64,000 bases of DNA, from the NCBI RefSeq assembly GCF_000499845.2, contig NC_023754.2, forward strand, positions 14,769,516-14,833,515, written 5' to 3'. The notes under the pieces were generated by a model. That model saw only the letters and a program-made list of their open reading frames with translations. It did no database searches and was not told the origin of the DNA. The DNA comes from Phaseolus vulgaris. Taxonomy: Eukaryota; Streptophyta; Magnoliopsida; Fabales; Fabaceae. Below, piece after piece: positions 11,010-23,050 of this stretch (position 1 is the stretch's first letter; every line of letters begins with the position of its first letter). A program made the translations under genes and the position numbers.

Positions 11010-12235
11010 AAAATATGGTCTTTCAAGGTTAACACCACATTGCAAACTTGTTAACGGACACAATCTTGTTTCATTCCTTTACAAGGTTGTAGGTGTTTGT
11101 TTTCATTTTCCACTTTTTCATTGATAAGGAATATTCTATAAGATAAGGATCCAAGTCACTTCCAAACTAATGAGTGTTCCATTTTCTCTTTTATCCAATT
11201 TTGTAATCTCATCTTTAGTAAGAAAGTCACATTTTATTTTATTTTTTGGCATTGATAAACGATTACTATTTGGTTTCACATTCGAAGATAGAACTCTCTT
11301 GTGCATGAGAAATTTAAGATCACATTCATTCAATTCAATGACTTGATTCTTGAATTCCACTAACAAATTGAGTGACTCTGATGGTGATGGAAGTGTTGAA
11401 CTTATCACAAATACCCTTCATGATGATGGAGATGTTGGACTCATCATGATTAGTCTTGGTGACGATGGTAGTAGAGGTAAGGGTGTAGGACTTAGAAGCA
11501 TTATCTTTGACATGATGGTGGTGATAATATAGATAGAGGTGAAGATGGAGGTGAAGAACTTTAATAAATTAAATTTAGTTTATATAATAAAAATATGATG
11601 TATTTGATTTTAAATAAAATTCTAGAAAAAATGTTATACTGTTAAATTAAAACTAATTTAATTAAACTCAAAAAATAAATATAATTATTTTTATATATAT
11701 TATAAAAAAAATCAAATTTTTTAATTATTTTGAATGATCTCAATTTGATTATATTTTGTTTAAATATTTCCTTCATTATTCATCTCGTGTACCATTGTTG
11801 GAATCAACGTTACCGTCAATTTGAACATAAGGGACTATATTAGTTGCTAAAAAATGAAATTACATTGAGAATATTCAAACTACTGGAATGAAATTGAAAA
11901 AAAAAATCATGAAATAAAAGAATTAAAACAATAAATAAAATAAACTCCAATGTATCTTTTTTGGGACAACTTTTGATATATTATTCCTTTCTACATCTGA
12001 TTCATAAGAACTTGAAACTTGTTCGTAGTAATTATGAAGTTGAAGTACTCTTTTTTACTATAAAATTGTGGAATATTTTTAGATATTAGCCAATCTAACC
12101 TAGAACATTGATATGGTTATGAAGATAATCTATTAAGAGACTCTTTATCTTTAATACTTGGAAGCAAATCTTTTGAAGTTTTCAAATCTCTCGTAATGAG
12201 GATCAAATAGATAAATAGATACAAATATTTTATTC
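11010..12235 (-). pseudogene. B3/DUF313 copy 3, inverted and degenerate
   Basis: Minus-strand copy. The exon 1 remnant lies at about 11955-12215 and the exon 2 remnant at about 11010-11560, the latter with readable B3 blocks such as LKFLMHKRV, RLSMP and LTKDEITKLDKRENG. The start codon context has changed ATG to ACG (near 12195). The splice donor GT after the exon 1 AAAAAAG is AT (near 11957). A frameshift follows SLEVT near 11145, after which the KKWKMKTNTYNLVKE block continues in another frame. Confidence 0.78.
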
Positions 12236-12545
12236 TCTCATTATTTTATTTTTCTTTCAACTCTTAAATTTTTCTTTGTTCATTTGATCCTCGTCAGAAG
12301 AGACTTGAAAACTTTGAAAGTTTTGCTTGCAAGTGTTACCGAAGGTAAAAGGTCTCTTAATAAATTATCTTCGAAGTCATTTCAACCTTTTATATTAGAT
12401 TGACTAATATCCAAAGATATTCCACAATTTTATAGTAAAAAAAAATTACTTCAACTTAACTTGATAATTACTACGAGTAACTTTCAAGCTGTTATGGATC
12501 ATATGCAGAAATGAATAATACACGAAGAGTTGTTCAAAAAAGGTA
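11940..12545. repeat. Inverted repeat formed by exon 1 of B3 copies 3 and 4
   Basis: The left arm (about 11940-12215) and right arm (about 12280-12545) are diverged reverse complements separated by roughly 70 bases. They are two first exons arranged head-to-head, so a transcript across the centre could fold into a long hairpin. Confidence 0.7.
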
Positions 12546-13325
12546 TATTGGAATTTATTTTAATTTTTTTATTTCATTATGATGATATTTTTTTTTTTCA
12601 ATTTCATTCTTATAGTTAGTGTTTTTTTAATGTTATTTTGAGTTATAATCATTTAATGATATTTTTATTTATTATTTAATAAGGTAATATTTTTTATATA
12701 ATTCCTGGATTGAATATGAGTTTAATAGGACATGACATGAGTAAAGCTTTGATAATTTGGCGTCACAGAGTCGTTTAATTTTCAAACAGTAATTAATTTG
12801 TAAATTAATTAATACAACCCTAGGAAGATATTATATTTCACTAAATTATAGTTATTTTTTTAGTTTCATTAAATTAATTTTAATTTAACAGTATATCATA
12901 TTTAATTTTTCTAGATTTCAAACTAATTCTTGCAACCAAATTTTTTTTTTAAAGTTATCAAGGTATTCATGATTATAAAATAAATTAAAAACAAACTCAA
13001 GATTTGAAAGAAAATTTAATGGAAGTATAAAAATGTTAAGGGTTTTAAATAATTAGAAAAAGAAAAACTAGAAATATTAGTTGAAAGAATTTTGTATATG
13101 CAGACGAGGAAAGTGGATGTCAAATATTAAATTTAATGCCAATAAACGAAATTAGATGTGATTTTCTTGATTGAAGAGGGGATTACAAATTTGGATGAAA
13201 AAGAAAATATACTCTACCAATAAAAAAATAGTATAAACACAACCTCATAAAGAATGAAACAAGATTGTATCTGTTAATAAATTTAAAGAAACATTATTAC
13301 ACCTAAACAGATTTTAAATCTAAAT
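12236..13325 (+). pseudogene. B3/DUF313 copy 4, degenerate, head-to-head with copy 3
   Basis: The exon 1 remnant (12286-12545) matches the start of copy 5 at DNA level but has lost the ATG and carries stops. A donor-like GGTATATTGG follows. The intron is about 555 bases and related to those of copies 2 and 6. Exon 2 resumes after TATATGCAG near 13104 and has large internal deletions: fragments of the RLSMP, LTKEE and YTLP blocks are joined out of frame up to about 13325. Confidence 0.75.
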
Positions 13326-13778
13326 TTGTTTTTTTCTTTTCTTTTTCTTAAACAAGTTCTAGATTCTCTCAATATTTAGTCATCAAGAAGTATATATTTT
13401 TAAATATATCTATTTTATTTTTCTAACAATATATTTATATACAAACAAAATTTCATTGGTATTTTACAGCAATGTTGACTTGGTCTTATATAAGATAATT
13501 TACTGTGAATTACATAGTGTTGACTTTCCTTCGGGTGTGTGCGTCAAATATAAATACAGTTTCTTTAAAATAATTAAATTAAATTAATTATTTTTATGTT
13601 TATTAACTTCCCTTCTTAGTTTTGTTATCATCTTATTTACTATACGGTTTCTATTTTTAAATAAAATTACCTTTTATAATCTTTTAACCGGTAACTGAAT
13701 CAAAATATTTTTTAAATTATAAAAATATTTTCTTATCATTAATCTTTATATACGTGATCTTTTTTCTACTATTTAATC

Positions 13779-14710
13779 ATGTTTACACACCATTATTCTT
13801 CCATTGAGAAAAATTACTTCATTGATTTGATCACAATGAGAGATTTGAAAACTTTAAAGGAATTGGTTGCAAGTATTACCGATGCAGAGTCTCTTGAAAA
13901 GTTATCTTCTAAGTCGTTCAAACCTTCTCTGTTAGATTATGCAATATCGCAACATGCTCCACACTTCTACAGTGAACAAGAATTGATTCAGCTTCATGTT
14001 TTTTTCAAACAACTTTCAAGTTCTTTTCATCAACGTGAGAATACTGACAACACACCAACAATCATCAGAAAAAGGTATATTGCACTATATTTTATTTCTT
14101 TTGTAAATCTTGTTTCACTGGTTTATTTTTATGAATAAATTAAAACTATTTCAGTTCATGCTAATCTTTAATTACTTTGAATGACTTTTGTGCATGTAGA
14201 AAAACTCAGGATATGCCTAAAGAGGAAACCGTGGTTCCCAAGATTAAAAAACTAAGGGTAATTGTGAGATGTACTACACCACCACCACCAAAAGAATTGC
14301 CTATAGAATTCAAGAATCGAATCAAAGAATTGAGTGGTTGTGATCTTCAATTTCTCATGCACAAGAGACTTTTTCATTCTGATGTGAAAACAAACAATAA
14401 TCGTTTGTCAATGCCGATAAAAGAAATAAGAGCTGACTTTCTCACCAAAGAAGAAATTACAAAGTTGAATGAAAGAGAAAATGGTAGCAACGATGGAAGA
14501 CTTATTGGTTTGGAAGTGATCGTGTTGGACCCTTGCCTCAGAGAATATACTCTACCCATAAAAATGTGGAGTATGAACACAAACACCTACAATCTTGTAA
14601 AGGAATGGAACAAGATTGTGTCTGCTAACAAGTTCAAAGAAGACCAAGAACTGCAAATATGGTCTTTCAGGGTTAACAACAAACTGCATTTGCTCCTAAA
14701 CAAACTTTGA
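13779..14710 (+). CDS. B3 domain-containing protein, DUF313 type (copy 5, intact)
   Basis: Two exons: 13779-14074 and 14200-14710, intron GT...AG of 125 bases, joining AG|A in frame to give 268 residues. Exon 1 encodes a conserved-looking leader (MRDLKTLKELV, then SLLDYAISQHAPHFYSEQEL) also found in the degraded copies. Exon 2 holds the B3-like region at residues about 125-255, with blocks LQFLMHKRLF, RLSMPIKEI, LTKEEITKLNE, GLEVIVLDP and TYNLVKEWNKI. Proteins of this group are predicted nuclear DNA-binding factors with poorly known targets. It is the only complete copy in the window. The short intron contrasts with the 555-1000 base introns of copies 2, 4 and 6. Family placement comes from motif recall and looks firm; the exact function is unknown. 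Confidence 0.82.
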
Positions 14711-15300
14711 ATGTAGAATTTATTCTTTTAGGTTTTCTTAAGCATGTTGTAGTTTCTCTCAAAATTTGTTCAGAAGTATTTGATTAATGTGTAGAGTCAA
14801 GTTTTTTTCATGTCATTCTACAATGTAGTGAATTTTATTACAAAAATAAGTATTGACATATTCATGTTACAAGTTTAACAATATAAGTATTTGATTCAAG
14901 TCTTATTTAAGCATTTTTTTTATCGACAAGAAAAAAATAAAATGAACCACTTCGAAAGTGATCCAACCATTCTAAAAAATAATTAATTTCAAAATAGATA
15001 CCTATAACTCACCAAAACTATCAACTCAAAACCAACACGTGTAACTAAAGAAAACCCCACAAAAACAACCTACTCAAAACTAAGAAAGGTTCTTGATAAA
15101 AAAAAAAAAAAACTATAACGACATTCAATATCTACATGCCACAATAAACATGCACCGTAAGAGAAATACAACTTGTGCATGATACACCACATATACAAAC
15201 TTTCCATCTTAATCCATATCACTATTTAAAGTTATTAACATGTTTACATTTCGTTGCTCTTTCATTAATTTTTTTTCTCAACTCTTAATGTTTTTTTTTT
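14711..15300. other. Intergenic spacer
   Basis: The first 130 bases duplicate the 3' flank of copy 1. The remainder is AT-rich with an A tract near 15100 and no coding signal. Confidence 0.6.
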
Positions 15301-15316
15301 CATTTGATTGTCATCA

Positions 15317-17700
15317 TGAGAGACTTACAAAGTTTAAAAGAATTGCTTGCAAACATGTGTGATAAAGATTCTTTTAAAAGATTATCTTTTAATTTATTTC
15401 AACCTTTTATATGTTAGATTGGTTAATATTTCAAGATGCTCCACAACTATACACCAAAGAAGAATTGCTTCAACTTGAGCATTATTATCAACAACTTTCA
15501 AGTTGTTCTGAGTCATACATAGTGAGAAATAATACACCAAGAATTGTTCAAGAAAGGTATGTTAAAATCTATTTCATTTGTTATTTTAATCTTTTCAGTA
15601 ATTATAATGATTATTTTTTCATTTTTATCCCACTATTTTTAGCTTTCTCAATTTGTTTTTTTTTGGAAAATTGATAACGATGTCCTTAAAAGAATGATAC
15701 ATGAGATGAAAAGTGAATAACATGTTATTGTAGTAACCTAGTTATCCTAAATTTAACACAAAAATTACACTGACATTTTTTTTTTTATAAAAAAACATTA
15801 AATTGACGTCATTCAAAATAGTGAAATGAAATAAAAAAAATCATAATAATATCTAAAAGGCTATTTATCTATTTTATGTCATATAGTTGTTTCTTTGTCA
15901 ATGTATTTTAAATTATAATAATATAATAATATTTATTATTTAATAAGGTGATATTCTTTATATACTTCCTTAATTAAATATGAGTTTAATAGGATAGGAT
16001 ACAATGATTAGAGGCTTTGATGACTTGGTATCACGAAAATTGTTTGATTCCAGACAGTAATTAATTTGTAAATTAATTAGACCAATCATAGAAAGATATT
16101 ATATTTTGCTAAATTATAGTTAGTTTTTGAATTTCATCAAATTGGTTTTAATTTAGCAATATAATATCTCGCTAGATTTCTATTAGTTTAAATTTAAGTA
16201 CATCATATTTTGATTATGGAAACGAAATTTAATTAGTTAAACTAATTTATTTTGTTAGATTTCTCAAAAATTTATTTTAATTTTTTTGAAAGTTAAATTT
16301 ATTTAATATTTTATTCGATTTTTTAAAACTGAAAATAGAATTGTTACCGTGTTCAGTGTTTTTTATGAATAATTTTTTATTAATTTGAAAAATGATTATT
16401 TAGAAAATTAAGACTAAATTATGTAAAAATAATTAGAACTAAAATGAGAATATCTATTAATTGAAATATGACTTTTGTATATGTAAGCAAAGTTAAGAGA
16501 TGCAATAAAGAAGAAATTGTGGTGTCAAATATTAAAATGTCCAACAACTACCACTAAGGATAATTGTGATAAGTCAAAGACTTCCATTACTTAGAAATTG
16601 TATTTTTTTTTTCTCAATGGTTTTGAAAGTGGGGGAGTGGACGAGGGAGATAGTGAATTTTTTTCATAATTCACACAAATAAAGAGATTTGTGATTATTC
16701 AGGTAGGATTATGGTATTTTACCCAAATACCCTTGTGCATGCATTTTATTATAATATACGAAATTAAATATTACATAAATTTATTTAATAATTTTAAAAT
16801 ATTTAATTATACTATTAATAATAACATATAATTCTAAATAATAAAAATGAAAAAATAAAATTATAATATCAACAAAATATAGTCTACCATTGAAGAAGTG
16901 GAAAATGAAAACAATTACCCACAACCCTGTAAAGGAATGGAACAAGATTATGTCAGCTAAAAATAATGGACCAATAATGTTTCCAAATATGAAGAGGGAG
17001 GAGGGAGGAGGGAGTGAGTGTTTTTTGTGTTTGTTTCAATGGTTTGAGGGTGGGGGAGTGGATGGGTATTTTTTTCATTCTTCACCCAAATGAAGAGATT
17101 TGTGGGATTCATGTAGAATTATTGTATTTTACCCAAATACCCTTGTGCATGCATTTTATTACAATATACAAAATTAAATATTAAATATATTTATTTATAA
17201 TTTAAAAAATGTTTAATTATACTATTAAAAACAACATATAATTATAAATAAATAAAGAATTATAATATCAACTAAACATATATAGATATATAAAATAACA
17301 AATGAATATAATAATAAATATTATTTTCATAAATTTTAATATATTTATTTCAATTTAATACAAAAATATTTTCTATTATATTTTTTAATTTTTTATTAAA
17401 AAATATAAGTAATTATGGATATTATATATTATAAAAATTTAAATTTAAACCTACACACAAAAAATCATAATTCATTATTCAAATATTTTTTAATAACAAA
17501 GATAAATTTGTAAACTTACAAGAAACTATCATCACAAATTCACTTTATCATCCCTCAATCCAGACAACCTCACATATCCTCACACATTCTCTCTAATGCT
17601 CACAAATTCACTCTCTTCCCTCCCCACAAATCCTCTTCTCAATCCAAACACATAGGGTTAATAATAAATTGTATTTACTCTTAAACACATTTTTGAATTT
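15317..17700 (+). pseudogene. B3/DUF313 copy 6: frameshifted and repeat-interrupted
   Basis: Exon 1 begins MRDLQSLKELL at 15317 and hits a stop near 15414 after a one-base shift; the reading then resumes as LDWLIFQDAPQLYTKEELLQLEHYYQQLSS. The donor is at 15556 (GGTATG). The acceptor is near 16489. Exon 2 (KRCNKEEIVVSN) is cut at about 16591 by repeat DNA, resumes briefly at 16880-16965 (LKKWKMKT...VKEWNKIMSA), and is cut again. The 3' flank of the gene reappears at about 17665. Confidence 0.8.
16596..17657. repeat. Two related repeat copies inserted in B3 copy 6
   Basis: The segment at 16598-16880 recurs at about 17028-17275, with shared words GGGGGAGTGGA, AAGAGATTTGTG and CCCTTGTGCATGCATT. 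The second copy extends to about 17657, where the right end (opposite strand TGTTTGGATTGAGAAGAGG) weakly mirrors its left end near 16980 (TGTTTCC...GAAGAGGGAGG). This fits a non-autonomous DNA transposon; I could not define a target duplication. About 85 bases of B3 coding sequence are trapped between the copies. Confidence 0.55.
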
Positions 17701-17949
17701 GAATGTCAATTTTTAAATTTTTTTTAGTTTTTCTTAAATAAGTTGAAATTTCTCTCAAAATTTGTTTTGTTAATAAGAAATAAGTTTTTAACTTAATCTT
17801 ATATAATGTATATTGTTTGGAATATATTAGCCTTATATCACTTTTTTCACTTTTGAATAATAAATTTTAAAATTTGTTACTCAAGATTAGTTATAAAAAA
17901 TTGTATCATATTTTATTATTATATCATTAGTATAGATTATTTTTGTTAT

Positions 17950-20900
17950 TAACATGTTTTTCAACCATTTAGCTTCACTATCAGCTATTTCGAGAGTAAC
18001 AAACTTAGATTTCATTGTTGATCTTGTAATAATTGTTTGTCTAGCTGATCTCCATATAATTGTACCACCCCCAAGTGTAAACACATAATCATTAGTAGAT
18101 TTTGTCTAATCTAAATTAGATATCCAGTTAGCATCATCGTACCCTTCTATCAAGCGGGAAATCCACTATATTCAATGACATAATACATTGTACCTCTCAA
18201 GTATTTCATAAGTTTCGCAAGTGCATCCCAATGATCTTGACTATGACATTGAGTGTACCTACTCAATCTACTTATAACATAAGCAATGTCTGATATAGAA
18301 AAATCTCATTAACTGCAGTAAATTCCTAATTATTTGGGCATACTGAGCTTGAAAAATATATTCTCTTATGTTCTTCTTTAATTTAGAGTAATCATCATAA
18401 GGGGTGCTCACTAACTTAAAGTCAAAATAACTAAACTTCTTAAGTTTCTTAGTGTATTATTCTTGGGATAGTAATATACTATTTCCCTTCATTATGATTT
18501 TAACTCCTATAATCACACATGCTTCGCCCATGTCTTTCATCTCAAACTTAGATCCAAGAAAAAGTTTTGTTTTAAAAACGATATCATTGCATGTACCAAA
18601 AGTTAGCATGTCATTCACATATAAACATATAATGACACATTCACCATTTTTAGATATAGTATACACATTTTTATTAGCATCATTGGTAGAAAAACCTTTA
18701 CAAAGTAAAACATTATTAAGTTTTTCATGCCATTCTTTTAGTGTTTGTTTCAAACCATATAGATATTTTAAAAATTTGCACACTTTTTCCTCTTGGCATG
18801 GAACTATACATCCTTCCGGTTGAGTCATATAAATTTCCTCTTCTAGTTCACCATTTAGAAAAGTTGTTTTAACATCCATTTGGTGAATGACTAACTTGTG
18901 GATAGATGTTAAAGCTAGCAACACTCGAATAGAGGAAATCCTAGTAACATGGGCAAATGTATCAAAGTAATTTATGTTAGTTTTTTGAGTAAAAAAATTC
19001 GCTACTAATCTTGCCTTATATTTCTCTATGGATCCATCAGGATAATAGTTTTTCTTAAAGATCCACTTACAACCAATGGGTTTTGCTCCTTTAAGCATAT
19101 CTACTAAGGTCCACATATTATTTTTCTTAATTGAATCAATCTCATTCCTAATGGCCTTATCTCAAACTTTTGCACTAATAGCTTATAAAAAAACTTATTA
19201 GATAATTTCCAACTAGATAAGTATAAAAATCATCTCCAAACGAGGTTTCCTTTCTCTGTCTTTGACTTCTCCTAACATCCTCACTCTTGGCATCACTAAC
19301 AATATTTATAGGTTGTTCATATATATCACTACTCTTTAAAGGAAAGATATGTTCAAAGAACTCAACAATTTTCATTACAACTATAAAATTATGTTCAATC
19401 ATATCACTACTAAGAACAAGAAACCTATAGGCAACACTATGTTCTGCATATCTTAAGAACATACAATCAGATGTTTTAGAACCTATTTTACTTTTCTTAG
19501 GATAAGGTAACATCACTTTAGCTAAGCACCCCCACACTCTTAGGTTTTTAAGATTAGGTTGATAGTCTTTCCACAACTCATAGGGTGTTTTACTAGTAAT
19601 AAGCATCACATTCATCATTTCTTTAAGAGTCCTATTTTTCCTTTCAGCTACTCCATTAGATTCAGGTGAATATGGTGGGGTTACTTCATGAATAATGTCT
19701 TCTTTAACACAAAAATCATTAAACAAAATATATTCACCACCTCTATCTGACCTAATTCTTTTAATTTTCTTATTCAATTGATTTTCTACTTCTATCTTAA
19801 GAACGTATCAAACATTTCATCCTTATTTTTAATTAAATAAACTTTGGTGTATCTAGAAAATTCATCTATAAATGTTACAAAAATAATGTTTACCACCTCT
19901 AGACATGGTTTGTTTTAAATCAGCAAGATCGGTATGAATTAAACCAAAAAGTTCAATTTGACATTCTACAAAATGACATGTTTTCTCCGTTATTTTAGAT
20001 TCTACACATATATCACATTTACTACTTTGTTTGTCATGCATGTTGATTAATCCTAGTCATTGCAATGTCATAACATACGAATAATTCACATGTCCTAATC
20101 TAGCATGCCACACATCATACAAATAAAAAATATAAGCAGAAGATCCATATTCATTAATAATTTTAAAGATGTTTAATACAAAAAGACCTTGATCACAATA
20201 TCTCTTCCCCACAAAAACATTATTTTTTGTCATAACAGTCTTGTCATATTCAAATGACACGTTAACCCCAACTTTACCTAGCAATGCTACAAAGATCAAA
20301 TTAACTTTAATCGGTGGCACATGAAGCACATCAATTAAAGTCAGAGTTTTACCAGATGTGAGCTTTAGAAGAACCTTTCCTTTTCCTAGGGCAGGAGTTG
20401 TCCTGGAATCACCAAGATAAACTTGTTCCTTTCCATCTCCCACACTTTTGTAGGAGGTATACATATTTCTGTTTGCACATATGTGTCTGCTAGCCCCAAA
20501 ATCTACCAACCATTTACTTACATTGGTCACAAGGTTCACTTGTGAAACGACTGCAACAATGATATCTTTCCCTTCGATGATTGTCATTTTCAACCCTATG
20601 TCTGCATTGAGGTGTATGATGATCTGACTTTCCACAAACAAAACAATTTCCCTTCTTCTTCTTCAAGGTGATGTTAGTTCCATTGGGATGAAAACATTTA
20701 TTATTATACTTCTTTTTGTGATTAGGTTTTTTCTCGTACCTTTTGGGAGCTGGTTTGTCTTCTACCATGTTTGCCTTGACAAACAAGACTTTGACCCTTG
20801 CAACAACATACTCCTTTCTGTTTGTATATTCAATGATGATGTGGGCGATCAAATCTGATAGAGACATTTGTTTGTACTTGTGTTTCAGTTATTGCTTGTA

Positions 20901-21461
20901 GTCAATCCAAGATTGCAAAAGCTTTTCTATCAGCAATTTGAACATGAATTCATCAAGCAAGGCTATGCTCTCTACTTTGGTATCTCCAAGCAACTTGTGG
21001 TATTTGTTTATCTGAATTTTGATGTCATTGTCTTCAATCATCTCTCAGCGATAGTAGTTTTCAATCACGAACCTTTGTCTAATGACGTCTTCAACAATGT
21101 ATTTTAGAATAAGGAAATCCCAAATATATTTTGCTTCCTTGTAAGAGCAATAGACATCGAACAAATCGTTAGATAACGTACTGAGTAAGGTGTGACGACA
21201 TATTTTATTTGCTTGGGTCCAAACATCAATTTGTTCCACATGCGTGCTTGAATCGAGTTTAGAAGTCGTAAGTGCAAAACAAACTCCGTACATGTCCAAC
21301 AGGGTGGACACGTGTTCTTGTTAGCGTTGAAAATTCTCACCGATGAAAACTTTAATTTTCAAGATGTTTGAAGACGGTTTCGCAAAAATGTTTTGAGTTG
21401 TGCAAACAACATTTGACATCTCCGGTGTAAAGTTGTTATTGTTGTTTGTATTGTCAGCCAT
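17950..21461 (-). pseudogene. copia gag-pol, broken by stops and frameshifts
   Basis: The gag ATG is at 21461 (MADNTNNNN), with a nonsense codon near 21315 before HVSTLLDMYGVCF. The zinc knuckle CFVCGKSDHHTPQC (CX2CX4HX4C) is intact near 20620-20660. The protease site reads WLVDFGASRHIC instead of the usual DSGA. The integrase N-terminal block VWHARLGH is near 20090-20115. The integrase core at 19175-19777 keeps IRSDRGGEY and PESNGVAERKNR. Reverse transcriptase at 18457-19116 keeps MDVKTTFLNGELEEEIYM, but the catalytic YVDD is YVND. RNase H survives only as TLGGGTIIWRSARQTI...STMKSKFVTLE. The element is an old, inactive copy. Confidence 0.85.
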
Positions 21462-22010
21462 AAGTCCTTACAATTGTTGTTTACTAAGCTGAAAAAACAC
21501 GAGCAAGGTTGACTTTCTGAGGCGTGATGATCACTGTCCATAAGGACTTATCCGCGGTGTATTGTGTATGTTCCCCATACAACAAGAACTTCTCAGAAAA
21601 TATCAAGATAACAAAACTAGCAAGCAACTCTTAAAAAAATAAGAACCCAATATATTGAAAGTATTATAAAGGAAGAGAGAAAGAAGAAGAACAAAAAAGA
21701 AGAAGCAATCGTGAGTGAACTTTTTTCTCTGGATCAAAGAGGCGTATATTTATAGAAGGAGAAATAGTGAAACTGTTATGTGGATTGAAGCATGGTCCCA
21801 TTGGAAAAGGAGGAAGCTGTTGGAAATGGAGGAAAATGTAAACCCTTGCTGAGTGAAACTCCATTCTTCTTGTTGAAATATTGCGAAATTATAGGAGTCA
21901 ATCATCCGAGACTATTGCAACCTTCTGCAAGCAACACCGAGATTTTCTACAACATCTTCAACGTTTCAAGATCCCCTCCGACAGATTTGGAGTTAAATTG
22001 AAGCGGAACG
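17950..22010 (-). mobile_element. Degenerate Ty1/copia retrotransposon, 3' truncated
   Basis: Minus strand, domain order gag, zinc knuckle, protease, integrase, reverse transcriptase, RNase H: the copia order. The 3' end stops inside RNase H near 17950, where the 3' flank of B3 copy 6 begins, so there is no 3' LTR. The 5' LTR and leader probably occupy about 21545-22010, with a minus-strand TATA box (CTATAAATA) at 21744-21752. I could not define the LTR ends or a primer binding site. Confidence 0.85.
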
Positions 22011-22044
22011 AAAAATCTACAGAACAAAAAAAGTGTCCACCTCC

Positions 22045-22498
22045 TTAAGATTCTTTTGCACGTTCTCTGTTTTTTCTATTGTAATATCCTATCGGGTCAA
22101 TCTTACAAACATAATCATGAACATCATCAACATTTTGATTGATATCATCCCCATAGGAAGGGTTGACATTAAAGAATTAATTTGGAAGTGTTGTAATATA
22201 TAATTCATTTTTCAATCATATTGTTGTATATGTTCCACCTATGTTTTTTTTCTTAACAGCAAAATCAATATTTATTTTAATTATCTTATTTTTCATTTCC
22301 TCCATGACCTTTAGACTGGTTAATGTAGTAGAGTTTTAGTTTGTTTAGCGAATGAAGCCATCGCTCAATCAAGCAAGTGCATATAACAACCTTCAAATAA
22401 ATTCCATTATCAGTAATAGATGTAGAAGAAGAAGAAACTTTTGTATAGTTTTGTATGAGATGTTGTTTCACCTTATTTAAACGCTCATGATATTTCTC
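22045..22498 (-). pseudogene. Unidentified spliced-gene remnant
   Basis: A minus-strand frame starts at 22498 after a good acceptor (TTTTATTTTATAG) and runs to a stop near 22286; it includes KYHERLNKVKQHLIQNYTKV. A second short frame, 22164 to the stop at 22045, reads NPSYGDDINQNVDDVHDYVC. Codon-like composition and the acceptor suggest two exons of a decayed gene. I do not recognise the family. They could also be transposon-derived. Confidence 0.35.
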
Positions 22499-23050
22499 CT
22501 ATAAAATAAAAATAATATTAAAAATTGATTTATACTTATGTTAGAGACAAAAGCATAATTAAATCTATTTTTATAAATAAAAAGATATCAAAGATGTACA
22601 AATTTATAAGAAGTAAAATATACTATTTAAAAACTAAAACAGTAAAACAGAGTTTTATAAAACCAAAGCAATAAAAGAAATATTTAAAACATATAACAAG
22701 TGAATTATAAGAAAAATAAATATTTATCATCTATATATATATGTGTGTAAAAGTTAAAATATAGTTAAAAATATATCAAAACTTTAATTATTTTAATAAG
22801 TTGTAATAATATTTTTTTAAAACTACATTCATGAATATATTTAATTTCTTTAAATAAAAAATACTCTAATTTTTAAACTATAATTGTAATATATTTTGAT
22901 AATTTGGGTGCTTTTATAAAATCTCTGTATTTCGGCATGAAGAACTGATAAGTTGAAAAATCAAATGTAAAAAGAAGCCAAATTCAAAGCAGTGTTTGTG
23001 TTGATCGTGAAGTGTTCTTTCCTCTGAATCATTCATTCCTTTCTCTTAAC
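22499..23050. promoter_or_regulatory. Upstream region of SYP61
   Basis: AT-rich DNA followed from about 22960 by a less AT-rich leader that ends at the SYP61 ATG. No clear TATA box at a fixed distance. The short (TA)n run near 22731-22742 is a microsatellite. Confidence 0.45.

Noticed and set aside
18452..18823. 123-codon plus-strand frame
   Set aside because: Antisense to copia reverse transcriptase, which has clear homologous motifs on the minus strand.
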